A DNA stretch of 64,000 nt, taken from Strongylocentrotus droebachiensis. Lineage: Eukaryota; Echinodermata; Echinoidea; Camarodonta; Strongylocentrotidae. The stretch lies in the NCBI GenBank assembly GCA_035222895.1, contig JAVYIG010000647.1, forward strand, positions 331,001 through 395,000. Direction: 5' to 3'. This document shows, piece by piece, positions 24,001 to 35,655 of the stretch. Under the pieces are notes generated by a model. That model was not told the origin of the DNA. It did no database searches and saw only the letters and a program-made list of their open reading frames with translations. Numbering within the stretch: position 1 is the first letter of the stretch; each line of letters opens with the position of its first letter. The translations under genes and the position numbers were made by a program.

Positions 24001-24500
24001 TATAATCTTTGACGGAAATACAGCCGATAGCAAATGGCCACGCGCCGGAGCAAATATCGGGTTACCTACAATATTTAGAATGGCCTATTTGCTCCGAACA
24101 GAAGTATATATCTGTTTTACGGTCGAGTTTAACATTATGTTCAGGCAGGCTAGGGTTTTGGATAATGGGACACAGTTATACTTCTAGTATTGGATGATTT
24201 GGATCTATGAATTTTCGGTTCGTGAACTCATTACCCATGCACGGATATTACCGGATGTCATAGTTCCATCTACATCCATTGAAAAAAATATTAGACCTAG
24301 TAAGTTTACCGATAATGGATAATGAAATTTGTGGGTATGAAGGAAATGACGCACCATGATATTACAAGGTGCAATTGATTCGATGTAGTTATTTTTGGAA
24401 GCACACACATTACAAAGATTTATTTTTCTTAGTTAGTCATACATGCATAAAATATTACAACTGTATACAATGAGCTAGGTCAAATTTGTGTATGCACTTT

Positions 24501-25866
24501 AACAATTGGCAGCGCAATAATTTCTTTTATTAGTTACTCCCAATCTTTTTCGTACAAATATTTCATATAATTTTATTTTCTTCAGGATTATCATTATCTT
24601 CCGAGATCATTATTTTAAAAAAATGCGTTTATTGATATAAAAATGTTAAACAAAACAAAGCAAGGACGAAATATGAAACTAACATGAAAATTAAAAGAAA
24701 ACACAAATGTAATCAAGTATGTTAAGCAGATACATCATGTTTTGTTATTTCATTTCCTAAATTATTCAACAGGGAATGTCGATTCTAAATTAAAAGACGG
24801 CAATCGAAATTTCCCCAATTGTGTAATATAATATCTACATGTATCATGAAGGTGACAAATATTTCATGAGGCCTATTATTTTGTTATCAATGCCTGATTG
24901 GTTAAGAAGGTTGGTAACAAGACAACAAAATAATGTTAGAATTTCGTGATTTGGTTTGGTTTGGGGTGCACAAAGTTGGACCTGGGATAATGTTGAATAT
25001 AACACATTTTCACTTTTCAAGTCAATTGCTAAAAGTAGGGGAAGTTTCAGAAATAACATGGCCTCGATTATTTTTTCCTGCGACTATACAAACATCATCG
25101 AATACAACATTCTCACGCTTGTTACAAACTGGGACCAATGTTAATCGTTTTAGAAAGAAAAGGGGCTTCCCTCAATGTTTTCAAAAGTTGATAAAGATTT
25201 TTTTGGAATTCTGGAATGTTCTGGAAGGTAATACATTTCTGAAAATGGATTAGTGTTTCTTTGTTTCCATTTTTCATGATTTTTCTTTTTAACGATTCAA
25301 GTCAAAAAGATCCTTAGAAGTTAGGTCAGATTTATTGATAACAGAGTATATCTTGTCATTATTTTTATCATAATCCTTTTTTCTCTTTGAAGGAAATTTC
25401 GAAAAATTATTGTGGAAAAGAAAAGAAATAATTGGAAATTTATATGCAAGCTGGATGAGGAAATTATAAACACTTTATGTGCGATTGCTTTAAAATGTGA
25501 AACTATAATTTTGTTTATGTCAATATTTTTCTTCTGTAAATGTGTAAATTCATTTGCAAATATTTTGTATATGAAAATTTATTCGTAACCTTGTATGGAA
25601 ATGTTAAAGTTCACTTGCAAATTTATTTAGGCCTTTGTGAAGATTATTTGTAATTTTGTATAAAATGTTATAAATTATGTTAAACGTTCTTTATGAGAGA
25701 AGAGAATAGAAACCTACGCAAGATTGTGGTACGATTGAATACACCCTCATACATAGAACAATAGGCAATTATGACTCGGTTACTTTTCTTCATTAAACAG
25801 GAAATAGGCTTGGTAGAAGCTTCAACGATGTGACTGTGATCTTTTGCAGATTTGATAATCACTATA
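24501..25866. repeat. Repeat R, copy 1 (about 1.37 kb)
   Basis: Starts aacaattggcagcgcaataa and ends ...gcagatttgataatcactat. The next copy starts immediately after, so copies 1 and 2 are in direct tandem. Only small incidental ORFs are present. Class not recognised. Confidence 0.85.
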
Positions 25867-26679
25867 AAAATTGGCAGCGCAATAAGTTCTTTTAATTTTA
25901 TGAGTTACTCCCAATCTTTTTCGTACAAATATTTCATATAATTTTATTTTCTTCAGGATTATCATTATCTTCCGAGATCATTATTTTAAAAACAATGTGT
26001 TTATTGATATAAAAATGTTAAACAAAACAAAGCAAGGACGAAATATGAAACTAACATGAAAATTAAAAGAAAACACAAATGTAATCAAGTATGTTACATT
26101 TCTGAAAATGTATTAGTGTTTCTTTGTTTCCATTTTTCATGATTTTTCTTTTTAACGATTCAAGTAAAAAAAATCCTTAGAAGTTAGGTCAGATTTATCA
26201 TAATCCTTTTTTTCTCTTTGAAGGAAATTTCGAAAAATTATTGTGGAAAAGAAAAGAAATAATTGGAAATTTATATGCAAGCTGGACGAGGAAATTATAA
26301 ACACTTTATGTGCGATTGCTTTAAAATGTGAAACTATAATTTTGTTTATGTCAATATTTTTCTTCTGTAAATGTGTAAATTCATTTGCAAATATTTTTTA
26401 TATGAAAATTTATTCGTAACCTTGTATGGAAATGTTAAAGTTCACTTGCAAATTTATTTAGGCCTTTGTGAAGATTATTTGTAATTTTGTATAAAATGTT
26501 ATAAATTATGTAAAATTTTCTTTATGAGAGAAGAGAATAGAAACCTACGCAATATTGTGGTACGATTGAATACACCATCATATATAGAACAATAGGCAAT
26601 TATGACTAAGGTACTTTTCATCATTAAACAGGAAATAGGCCTGGTAGAAGCTCCAACGATATGACTGTGATCTTTTGCG
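25867..26679. repeat. Repeat R, copy 2 (internally deleted)
   Basis: Begins attggcagcgcaataag. It matches copy 1 to about 26095, then jumps to the sequence at copy 1 position about 25228, an internal deletion of roughly 500 bp. It ends ...tgactgtgatcttttgcg. Confidence 0.85.
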
Positions 26680-27955
26680 GGGGAATTCCCCGTTCCTGCT
26701 TAAAGAAACACTTGACTGTTTGGGGTGTTTTGTTTTGTTATGGAAGCCAAATTGATCTGTTCAAAGGGGTTATACGATCGAGATCGTATCTAGCAAGACA
26801 GACATGTTACAACAAGAAGGGATATATATATATATATATATTCCTCGATTGATGTAACAAATTTGGAGAGATATTTTCCTCGAATTGTGAAAATTATCTG
26901 TGGTACTTAGGCCTATGTCTCAAGTGCCTTCTACGGAAAGCAATCGCAATGAATAGAACCTTTTATTTTCCTTTTACTTCTACTTTTACACTAATGTCTT
27001 TCCAAATGTCTCTCAAGCACTGAACTGTATAGGTCATTAGGTCATGTACAATAATCCACAAATTGCATGTTTATCTCCAGTTACAATGGGGCTAGAGTAG
27101 ACAATAGTCACAACGGAGAATCAAAATGCGTACAATAAATACGGGTATATGATGCCCCCCAAAAAGAAGCAAAAGTGTCGAGAAGAATATGGTGGAAAAT
27201 AAAAGTCAATGAGATAAATTTCCATACGAAAGAGCAGTGGTTAAAGTAAAAACATAAAATATACTACAATTTCATCAAAAAGGGTATTCTGTACTGTCGA
27301 ATTCAGGACGATCACCAAGAGTCTGACCAAACCATGATTCTAGGAAACCATCAAACATAGCTTCACAATAACTTTCAAACAACCACGACAAAGAAAGTAC
27401 CAGAGGAATGATTGATGATGAGATTAATAAAAAAAGAAATCAATATTTCATCTGAATCTGAGATTGTTTCACGCTTAATAATGCTGCCAATCAAGTTCCC
27501 CAATAATGCTATCAAAAGTTTTCTAACGCGTCCACTGACACAAATGAAAATAAATATTGAAGATCGTCACTGCTGCCATATATGGATTGACAGTCGACAA
27601 GTCTTTTGAGTCACGCAGGACATTATGATGACGTCAGAATATCTTCACTGAAATGCACTTTTGATATACACCCGGGAAATGCACACGATATCGAAAGCAA
27701 AAGTTGTGCTGCATACAGATAATGATAATGATGCAATAATGATGCAATAATGATGATGATGTTGATGATAATATTAATGATAATAATGATCATAATAAAA
27801 TTAATCATAATAATAATTAAAAAAAATGATAACGATAATAATAATAAGAAGAACAAGAACAAGAACAAGAACGAGAAGAAGAAGGAAAAGAAGAGGAATA
27901 ATAAAATAATAATGTCTTATTTACCCAAGGAAGCTACTATAGTTTTTATACTGGT
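26680..27955. other. Intergenic, no gene seen
   Basis: AT-rich sequence with a TA dinucleotide run at about 26821-26842 and ATG/ATA/AAG triplet repeats at 27715-27905. Confidence 0.5.
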
Positions 27956-28150
27956 TTTCTTGTGGGCCCAGCAATTATTATTACACCAGAATTTGCCAGA
28001 TACCCATTTACACCTGGGAAGAGAGGAACAAAATATGGGTACAACACCTTGTCCGAGGATGTAAGCACCAAGCTAGGATCGAACCGAGGACCTTCAGTAT
28101 CAAATTCAAGAGCCTTCATCAATATACCACAGTTCCCAACTACGGGTCTA
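27955..28150 (-). mobile_element. SINE-like repeat (minus strand)
   Basis: The minus strand shows a B-box-like ggttcgatcct (about 28074-28084) followed by cccaggtgtaaatgggtatc then tggcaaattc and an ATT-rich tail. This matches the body of the SINE copies at 51950 and 58655 (cccaggtgatgtaaatgggt). Confidence 0.6.
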
Positions 28151-28554
28151 TCATTTACTGCATCACTTAGTGAGAAATTCAGTAGGGAATACCCTAGACA
28201 TCTGTCTAAATCACTGTGTCTTTCCACCAGAGAGTGATTATTATTATACATTCTTGGAAATTACCTATTTTAGTTACCATATAGTGCTGAATCACTCTAA
28301 AGACAATGTGAATCAGTATGTAAATCAACAATTATTTTTACCACGTCATCACTGACGTTGGTAGCGAGGAGGGGATTATATCCACTTAAAAATTTGCGTC
28401 GAATGTGTATTTTTAATACGACATTTCAAACTGTGAGCTGTATATCGGCAATTAGTTGCTTGTTTTTTTCGATTTTCTCTAAATATCTTCTTCTTTTTCT
28501 TTTTAATAGCCTATATAGACACGCAACGGTTACTGCAGGGCACGAACAATCGGG

Positions 28555-29140
28555 GGGAAAAGAAGAGAAAACATAAATGAAAAAAGGAGGAAAGGAGGAA
28601 AGGGAAAAGCAGAGCTAAAAATGATGAGTAACGAAGAAGACACGAGACCTGCGGCACAGATTGGGGCTAATGATTAAAAAGAGGTCTTGATTTAACCCTA
28701 ACCCTAACCCTAACCCTAAACTTTCCCATAGGCTCAACACGCACCTAACCCCAATCTGTGAAAAAAAAATCTGCAGAAAAAAATAACGCTCCCCGATTAG
28801 TAGGCTTGCAATTCACATTATATTGATCGAGCAAGACCGTAAGCCCCCCCCCCCCCCCCCCTTTCCAGGGCGGTGTGCCCCCCCCCCCCCCTCTTGCTGG
28901 ATCCAGGCTACGGCATTGGTATTACCCCGAGTACCCTATCATACAAACTTATGCGAACAACCAGATTTCCGAGTTGCCCATTTCCTACAAATACACACCA
29001 CCTTATATAGATACCACTGACACGATTAGTCAGCAGATTTCATTATATCCAGGCCACTGTCCTACAAACTCATTTTATGATAGCAATGTCATAATGTGGT
29101 TAGCAAAAATTGATACAAACTGAATGAAGTTGAATCACCT
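28555..29140. repeat. Repeat S, copy 1
   Basis: Begins near gaaaacataaatgaaaaaag, includes gatcgagcaagaccgtaagc plus a poly-C tract and ttgctggatccaggctacg, and ends gaatgaagttgaatcac. The same order occurs at 30709-31820 with insertions. Confidence 0.85.
28655..28760. mobile_element. Insertion in repeat S with inverted ends and internal CCCTAA repeats
   Basis: The left end cacagattggggctaa and the right end ctaaccccaatctgtg are inverted repeats around a perfect (CCCTAA)4 stretch at 28694-28717. The paralogous S copy at about 30793 lacks the segment. Confidence 0.7.
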
Positions 29141-29390
29141 TTTTCTAAATTCCTTTGTTCCTTTCTCGATCCGCAAATACAATGTACAATCAAAATACTA
29201 CCTGAGTTTTACGTTCTTCTTTATTTTTGTAATGTTTTTTTTGTAACGTTTCCGGGCCACCTCGTTCACTCGAACATATAAAATAATTCAAATAAAAACA
29301 GATTAAAAAAAAAACGATAATTGGAAGTTTGGGGAAAGTCCAATAAAAAGACCCATAAACGTTATGATCTTTAGGAGATTTGATCACGAT

Positions 29391-30698
29391 AACAATTGGC
29401 AGCGCAATGATTTCTTTGTGAGTTACTCCCAATCTTTTTCGTACAAACATTTCATATATTATTATTTTCTTTAGGATTATCATTATCTTCCCAGATTTTT
29501 CTTTTTTTTAATGATGTGTTTATTGATATAAAAATGTTATAAACAAAACGAAGCAATGACGAAATATGAAACTAACATGAAAATTAAAAGAAAACACAAA
29601 TTTAATCAAGTATGTTAAGTAGATACATCATGTTATGTTATTTCATTTCCTAAATCATTCAACAGGGAATATCGATTCTAAATTAAAAGACGACAATCGA
29701 AATTTCCCCAATTGTGTAATATAATATCTACATGTATCATGAAGGTGACAAATATTTCATGAGGCCTATTATTTTGTTATCAGTGCCTGATTGGTTAAGA
29801 AGGTTAGTAACAAGACAACAAAATAATGATATAATTTCGTGATTTGGTTTGGTTTGGGGTGCACAAAGTTGGACCTATAGGATAATGTTGAATATAACAC
29901 ATTTTCACTTTTCAAGTCAATTGCTAAAAGTAGGGGAAGTTTCAGAAATAACATGGCCTCGATTATTTTTTCCTGCCACTATACAAACATCATCGAGTAC
30001 AACATTCTCACGCTTGTTACAAACTCGGACCAATGTTAATCGTTCTAGAAAGAAAAGGGGCTTCCCTCAATGTTTTTAAAAGTCGACAAAGATTGTTCTG
30101 GAAGGTGATACATTTCTGAAAATTTATTAGTGTTTCTTTGTTTCCATTTGTCATGAGGTTTTTTTTTTAAACGATTCAAGTAAAAAAAAAAAAAAAAAAT
30201 CCTTAGTAGTTCAGGTCAGATTTATTGATAACAGAGTATATCTTGTCATTCTTTTTATCATAACCCTTTTTCTCTTTGAAGGAAATTTTGAAAAATTATT
30301 GTGGAAGAGAAAAGAAATAATCGGAAATTTATATGCAAGCTGGACGAGGAAATTATAAACACTTTATGTGCGGTTTGCTTAAAATGTGAAACTATAATTT
30401 TGCTTATGTTAATATTTTTCTTCTGTAAATGTGTAACTTCATTTGCAAATATATTGTATATGAAAATTTATTCGTAACGTTGCATGGAAAAGTTAAAGTT
30501 CACTTGCAATTTTATTTAGGCCTATGTGAAGATTATTTGTAATTTTGTATAAAATGTTATAAATATTATTATGTAAAATGTTCTTTATGAGAGAAGAGAA
30601 TAGAAACCTACGCAAGATTGCGGTACGATTGAATACACCCTCATAGAACAATAGGTAATTATGACTCGGTTACTTTTCTTTATTAAACAGGAAATAGG
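29391..30698. repeat. Repeat R, copy 3
   Basis: Full-length copy of the 24501 repeat, starting aacaattggcagcgcaatga and running to ...aaacaggaaataggcc. It is preceded by ggagatttgatcacgat, like the tandem junction between copies 1 and 2, and followed within about 10 bp by S copy 2. Confidence 0.85.
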
Positions 30699-30905
30699 CC
30701 ACATAGCCCAGAAAACATAGATGAAAACAAGATAAAAAGGGGGAAAGGGAAAAGCAGAGCTAAAAAAAATGATAAATAACGAAGAAGATACGAGACCCTC
30801 ACCCCTACCCCGATTAGTGGGCTTGCAATTCGCATTCTATTGATCGAGCAAGACCGTAAGCCCCCCCCCCCCCACCTTCTACATGGCGGCATGCCCCTCA
30901 GTTGC

Positions 30906-31051
30906 TAGCCTATCCGATATGAGTCGGGCTTTACAAGTATTCTAATCGCGTTTATGGAGAGTGACATCGGCACGGGCGTCAGCGCCGATGTCAGTCTCCA
31001 TAACGCGATTAGTACACTTGCCATTTAGCTCGACGCCTATCGGATAGGCTA
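30906..31051. mobile_element. 146-bp foldback MITE with 9-bp target duplication
   Basis: The terminal repeats tagcctatccgata and tatcggataggcta are inverted. The interior is a near-perfect palindrome (taatcgcgtt, atggaga, tgacatcggc and complements). It is flanked by ctcagttgc on both sides (30897-30905, 31052-31060). A 9-bp duplication is typical of Mutator-like elements. Confidence 0.85.
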
Positions 31052-31096
31052 CTCAGTTGCTGGATCCAGGCTACGTCGTTGGTATAACCCCAAGTA

Positions 31097-31651
31097 ACTA
31101 TTACCTACAGTAAATTGTTAATTCGTACAATTTGTCATATAAGTATTTATTTTCTACATAACTTCGCCTCAATCAATTGTAGTTTGTATAATGTGTAATG
31201 TTTTCATATTGATACCAATACCTTATGATAGTGTAACTATTCGCACTACCCTCTGCCTATCATCTTACTATCCCCGCTTGAATCTTCTTCTTCTTTCTCC
31301 TTCTCTGCTACTTTTTCTCTTCTTCTTCCACTTCATCCTCTTCTTAATCTTGCTATCCTCTTTTCTTTTCTTTCTTTACTCTACACCATCATGTTCCCTT
31401 TCAATTTTCTTTATCTCCTGTTTATATAAAATGAGTTAGGGAGATCAAATAATAAGAAATGAGAATGTTAAAGTTAAATATTATTCTTAGTAAGTTACTC
31501 ATTCAAGTTCAGTTCATTAATTTTGATGTTATTTGATATGAATGTTTTCATATATTGTATTTTACATTTGTAAAACATTGCCCAACTCGGCCTTTTAGGT
31601 CGCGAAGCATTGTTTTTATTCTCAATAAAACCATTATCAATTCAATTAAAA
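31097..31651 (+). mobile_element. Retroelement 3' fragment inserted in repeat S
   Basis: A 555-bp insert flanked by aagta (31092-31096 and 31652-31656), ending ctcaataaaaccattatcaa then ttcaattaaaa. A polyadenylation-like signal and short tail fit a LINE 3' end. No recognisable coding sequence. Confidence 0.6.
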
Positions 31652-31855
31652 AAGTACCCTATCATACAAATTTATACGAATTGCCCATTTCCTTCAAATA
31701 CAGACCACAGATACCACTGGCACGATTAGTCAGCAGATTTCATTATATCAAGTCACTGTTCTATGGTGTGTCATAATGTGGTTAGCAAAAAATGATACAA
31801 ACTGAATGAAGTTGAATCACTCGGTTCTTTGGAGTTTTTTTTTTTTTTTTTTTTA

Positions 31856-32250
31856 ACGGAAGGTTAATTTTGTTTGAAGGTACATATTCCGGAAGAAAAA
31901 TGACCTAATAAGGCCTAGTGATTCCGGAAATGAAATAGGGTTAATAATGCCGAACGTTATTTTGTTGCGTTATGCCGTAGGTTCATAGTTACGAAGTGAA
32001 AATATAGGGTTCATTATTTCGAAGGTATATGTAAGGCTGAAAATGAAATAGGGCGTATTATTCCGATTAAAGTTCGTTATTCCGAACGTTCCTACGTCGG
32101 AAAATATATTTCAGGGTTCTATTTGTCATTTCTTACATTATGAACCTTGGGAATAAAGAACCCTCTTTAACTTTCGGAATTACAAACCCTCCATCATTTT
32201 CGGAAATACAAAATTTTGGAATTAGGAACCTCCGGAATTATGAACCTTTG
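31856..32250. repeat. Second region of TTCGGAATTA / GAACC modules
   Basis: Repeated variants such as ttattccgaacg, ttcggaattac and ggaattatgaacc in both orientations, matching the style of 11843-12052. Unclassified. Confidence 0.7.
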
Positions 32251-32303
32251 GAGAAAGGACATGTAAATAACTGATATGGCTTATAAGACAATATATACGT
32301 GAT

Positions 32304-32580
32304 CAGTGGCGTAAGCAGGATTTTTTCAAGGGGGGGGGGGGGTTTAAAATCGGGTCCAAAATTTCGCAACGACTCAGGAAAATTTGAAAATCGCGCCGGC
32401 CAAAAAGACGCTCAGTGGGGGGGGGGGGGGGGTAAGCGGACACTTTTTTTGGGGGGGGGGTCTCAAAAAAATCTTAGGTCAGCCATGGGGGTAATTTTTT
32501 TTTTGTTTTTTTTTTGTTTAAATAATTAAAAAAAAAAAAAAATCCAAAGGGGGGGGGTTTAGGGATTTTTTAGAATATTG
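32304..32580 (+). mobile_element. Repeat starting cagtggcgtaagcagga with poly-G tracts
   Basis: Plus-strand copy of the repeat seen inverted at 590-827: shared end cagtggcgta, gcaggattttttcaa, aaatcgggtccaaaatttcg, then poly-G, poly-T and poly-A tracts. A possible hAT-like remnant. Confidence 0.5.
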
Positions 32581-33020
32581 TGCAAGGTATAACTGTCATC
32601 ATTCCATCACTCGTAATATTTTCAAGATAAATATGTATTAAGTCTTTAAAACAAGTGGTTTGTATTGTATAGAAAACAATTGTGGGTGAAACAGAAAGTG
32701 TAAACTACAAATAGCACAGTGAGTAGCACAGTTAGAAGAAAACGAGGAAAAGGAAACGCGCGAACTTAAAATAATTACCGTAATATACCGTAAATATAAA
32801 TGCGGCGTATAAGATATTATATTTTCTCCCTTCTTTTACAGCTTTCATAGCAGCTCTTTTTAATTACCCATACTCTACCAAATGCTCAGCGATACGCCTA
32901 TATTATATATATAGTATAGGCTATAAAACCATACATCCAAAATGACACAGAATTTTATTGTTATCAAGATCAGCAAAACGAACCATTCAATGTTTAACAA
33001 ACATATAGAAAGCAAAAAGA

Positions 33021-34762
33021 TTTGATTGATTGATTGATTGATTTTATTCGTCAAGTATAGTACATTGAATGCATACATAAAGCAAAATGGAACGAGAAGA
33101 TACATTGACAGGATAACCCATGAAAGCCGGAAAAGGCTTATTTCCAACGGGGTCCTATAAAGTACGTGTACAGTACGGCATGAGAATAAAATATCACAAC
33201 TAATAACTACTACGAATATTACGAATAAATAATATAACATAAACAACAACAAACATTTCTAGAACTTATAGCAAACAATGATCTACGGTATATTATGCAA
33301 GATTAAACTTAAAAACATGCGCTACACATAATGAACTGTGATTTAAGATAACTGATATTACTGTTCTGGAAGGGATTCATGCTTTAGGTATTGTTTTAAT
33401 ACACTTTTAAAGTGTGAAAAATTCTTAACTATTTTGACATGTTTTGGGAGAGAATTCCAAAATTGGATACCATTAAAATAAAAAGAGTTTCCAATTTGTC
33501 CTTTTCGCTTAGGTAAAACAAAATTAAAATGACTATTTCGTGTATCGTATCCATGGATATTTGAGACACGAGTAAAATTATTAGTAATATAATGATCTAC
33601 ATCTGAGTAGTATATTTTATGGACATGGTGTAACACGAGTTGTTTAGACCTTTGACCTACATGGAGTATACCTGCTTCTTCAAGTTCATTTTTCCCGACG
33701 TGTGTTCTTGGGCCTAAGCAATTAATAAATCTTACCATCTTATTCTGAATTATTCTTAACTTTTTCTTATCCATCTTGCCCAGACTACTGTACCAAGCAG
33801 CATTAACATAATCAAATAAACATTGTATCAAAGCAAAACACAAAATACGTCTCGACTTCATGTTCATACAAGTTTGGTATCTATACAAAAATTTTAAGCG
33901 AGAATTAGCCTTTTTGGCAATTGAATCTACCAAACCTGTCCATGACAGATCACTAGTTAAATTTATTCCTAAATATTTTACTGAATCTTTTCTCTCAATC
34001 ACTTGATTATTATAGGTAACCTTGAAGTCACGTGTATATTTAAACTTTCCCTTCGAACAAAATAAAATACTTTCTGTTTTTCCAACATGTAAACTAAGCT
34101 TGTTGTCTGTCATCCATTCAATGCATTTTGCCAATTCTGCACTTAGTTTTTCTTCAATTGACTTAGGATTTGTATCTGAATATAGTAACACACTATCGTC
34201 AGCATATAAAAGTAATTTAGAATCATTAACACAAGTACACATATCATTAATATAACACATAAAGAGAATGGGGCCTAAAATGCTCCCTTGTGGAACCCCG
34301 CATTTAATAGGCAGGGAATCAGATATTACCTTCTGCATAGTTACCACTTGATGACGATTAGTTAAATATGATCTAAACCATTTAACACATGCCGAATCCA
34401 AACCCATCACTTCCAATTTCTTTAACAGTATGTTATGATTTACAGTATCAAAGGCTTTTTGTAAGTCCAGAAGAACCATTCCAACAAAGCGCCCATGAGA
34501 AACTTCATTCCTAACAAAATCCGATAAATGTATTAAACATGTTTCAGTGGAATATCCGTTACGAAAGCCGGACTGAAATTCATATATTAACTTTTTTTCT
34601 TGAAAATATTTCTCTATTTGAGCATGAACCGATTTTTCCAAAATTGTTGAAACTACGCTTAAAACACTGATAGGCCTATAATTACCAACGTCAGTTTTGT
34701 CTTTCTTTTTATGTAGCGGTGTTACTTTTGCAATTTTCATGTCGTCAGGAAAGGTAGACAGT
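33021..34762 (-). mobile_element. 5'-truncated LINE (CR1/L2-like non-LTR retrotransposon)
   Basis: Contains a long minus-strand reverse transcriptase frame (34740-33358), a roughly 310-bp 3' UTR, and a 3' tail of (AATC)n (plus strand tgattgattgattgatt at 33021-33045). Upstream of the RT the frame closes at a TAA next to STFPDD, so the element is truncated at its 5' end and lacks endonuclease and ORF1. Short tandem-repeat tails are characteristic of CR1/L2-type elements; the clade assignment is inference. Confidence 0.85.
33358..34740 (-). CDS. LINE reverse transcriptase (partial ORF2, 460 aa open)
   Basis: Open for 460 residues with stop at the end. RT motifs in order: VTPLHKKKDKTDVGNYRPIS (about 6-25), FQSGFRNGYSTETCL, LLDLQKAFDTVNH (motif A), [14 protein letters not shown] (motif B), LLLYADDSVL (motif C with the catalytic YADD), VKYLGINL, then a C-terminal region with YDTRN and QFWNSLP typical of LINE RT tails. 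No frameshift or internal stop in this part suggests relatively recent insertion. The first Met is not the natural start because FPDD precedes it in frame. Confidence 0.9.
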   Translation of the reverse strand: MKIAKVTPLHKKKDKTDVGNYRPISVLSVVSTILEKSVHAQIEKYFQEKKLIYEFQSGFRNGYSTETCLIHLSDFVRNEVSHGRFVGMVLLDLQKAFDTVNHNILLKKLEVMGLDSACVKWFRSYLTNRHQVVTMQKVISDSLPIKCGVPQGSILGPILFMCYINDMCTCVNDSKLLLYADDSVLLYSDTNPKSIEEKLSAELAKCIEWMTDNKLSLHVGKTESILFCSKGKFKYTRDFKVTYNNQVIERKDSVKYLGINLTSDLSWTGLVDSIAKKANSRLKFLYRYQTCMNMKSRRILCFALIQCLFDYVNAAWYSSLGKMDKKKLRIIQNKMVRFINCLGPRTHVGKNELEEAGILHVGQRSKQLVLHHVHKIYYSDVDHYITNNFTRVSNIHGYDTRNSHFNFVLPKRKGQIGNSFYFNGIQFWNSLPKHVKIVKNFSHFKSVLKQYLKHESLPEQ

Positions 34763-35168
34763 TACCTAGCGCTCAGTCATGGCAATAGACCTGACATATC
34801 AAACTTAACTTAATTGTATTTATTTGTGTAGTTGACGCATTGTTCATTTGGAAACCTAAGTGTGATAATTGTCACGACAAGGTGATTAAAGATCATACAT
34901 TCAAGTCTTCATGCACTTCACAACACAACAGTAGAAAACTAAACAAATAATACAATACCTGTGACAATGACGGTCGTATATCTCCGAGAGTTGATTGGTA
35001 AAACTCGCCGTCAAATAATCTCAAGAATCACACATCAGGAATCACGCAACAATTCACTGCAAACTATTGTAAGTTAATCGTAAAGAAAGCTGTAACTGTC
35101 TGGGTAAACCAAACTCAACCCGAACCTTTCTCCTCCTCGTATTGACCCTGTCAGCTCTTGAGATAATA

Positions 35169-35655
35169 GGGACTTTTAGATTGAGTGGACGAGAACACGA
35201 CGAACGCCGACTGATCATGCGTGTCAACGTACTTAACTGCCCATGTTGACTACAATTAGAAATCTTTTAGATTGCACTCGACGATCTTACATGCATGCAG
35301 GAAGTAACACTATGAACATCACGGACAAAGAAAGAGGACAAAATATACAGTTCCTCATTCTACCCTCAACAAAAGAACATCCCTTCACTGCTATTATGTA
35401 CAAATGTGTAGAACAGGTGAATATGCATGTGACACCTGTTCAACACATTTTTACATAATAGCAGTGAAGGGATGTTTCTTTGGCTACCTGAGGAACTGTA
35501 TATTTTATGCACACGCGGCATACTATAGTACTAGATTTAGGAGAAGGTTGACGCATTCTCGATCGCCGACTGAGACGACGTAACGCATGCGCAGCGCCTT
35601 AAAATGACGTCAAACGTTGCAGTCAAAGCTGTCGACGTGCAAATCTAAAAGTCCC
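35169..35655. mobile_element. 487-bp TA-flanked inverted-repeat element with internal hairpin
   Basis: Left terminus gggacttttagatt and right terminus aatctaaaagtccc, flanked by TA at 35167-35168 and 35656-35657. The interior (about 35338-35512) is a long hairpin: catcccttcactgctattat pairs with ataatagcagtgaagggatg, and aatatacagttcctca pairs with tgaggaactgtatatt. No ORF of note. Confidence 0.8.

Larger units (their letters stand above)
22099..24500. other. Intergenic, repeat remnants
   Basis: No gene is supported. It contains a LINE-like 3' tail at 22620-22790 and a degenerate CCCTAA array at 23776-24000. Sequence with repeated ccactcc and tggatt motifs (22190-22440) resembles 14880-15000 but was not classified. 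Confidence 0.5.
30709..31820. repeat. Repeat S, copy 2 (interrupted by two insertions)
   Basis: Matches S copy 1 but is interrupted by a 146-bp MITE (30906-31051) and a LINE-like insert (31097-31651), and lacks the CCCTAA insertion of copy 1. It ends gaatgaagttgaatcac at about 31820. Confidence 0.85.

Noticed and set aside
24844..30079. Pair of similar 60-106 codon frames in repeat R
   Set aside because: They occur on both strands of a repeated non-coding unit, are disrupted in copy 3, and show no domain.
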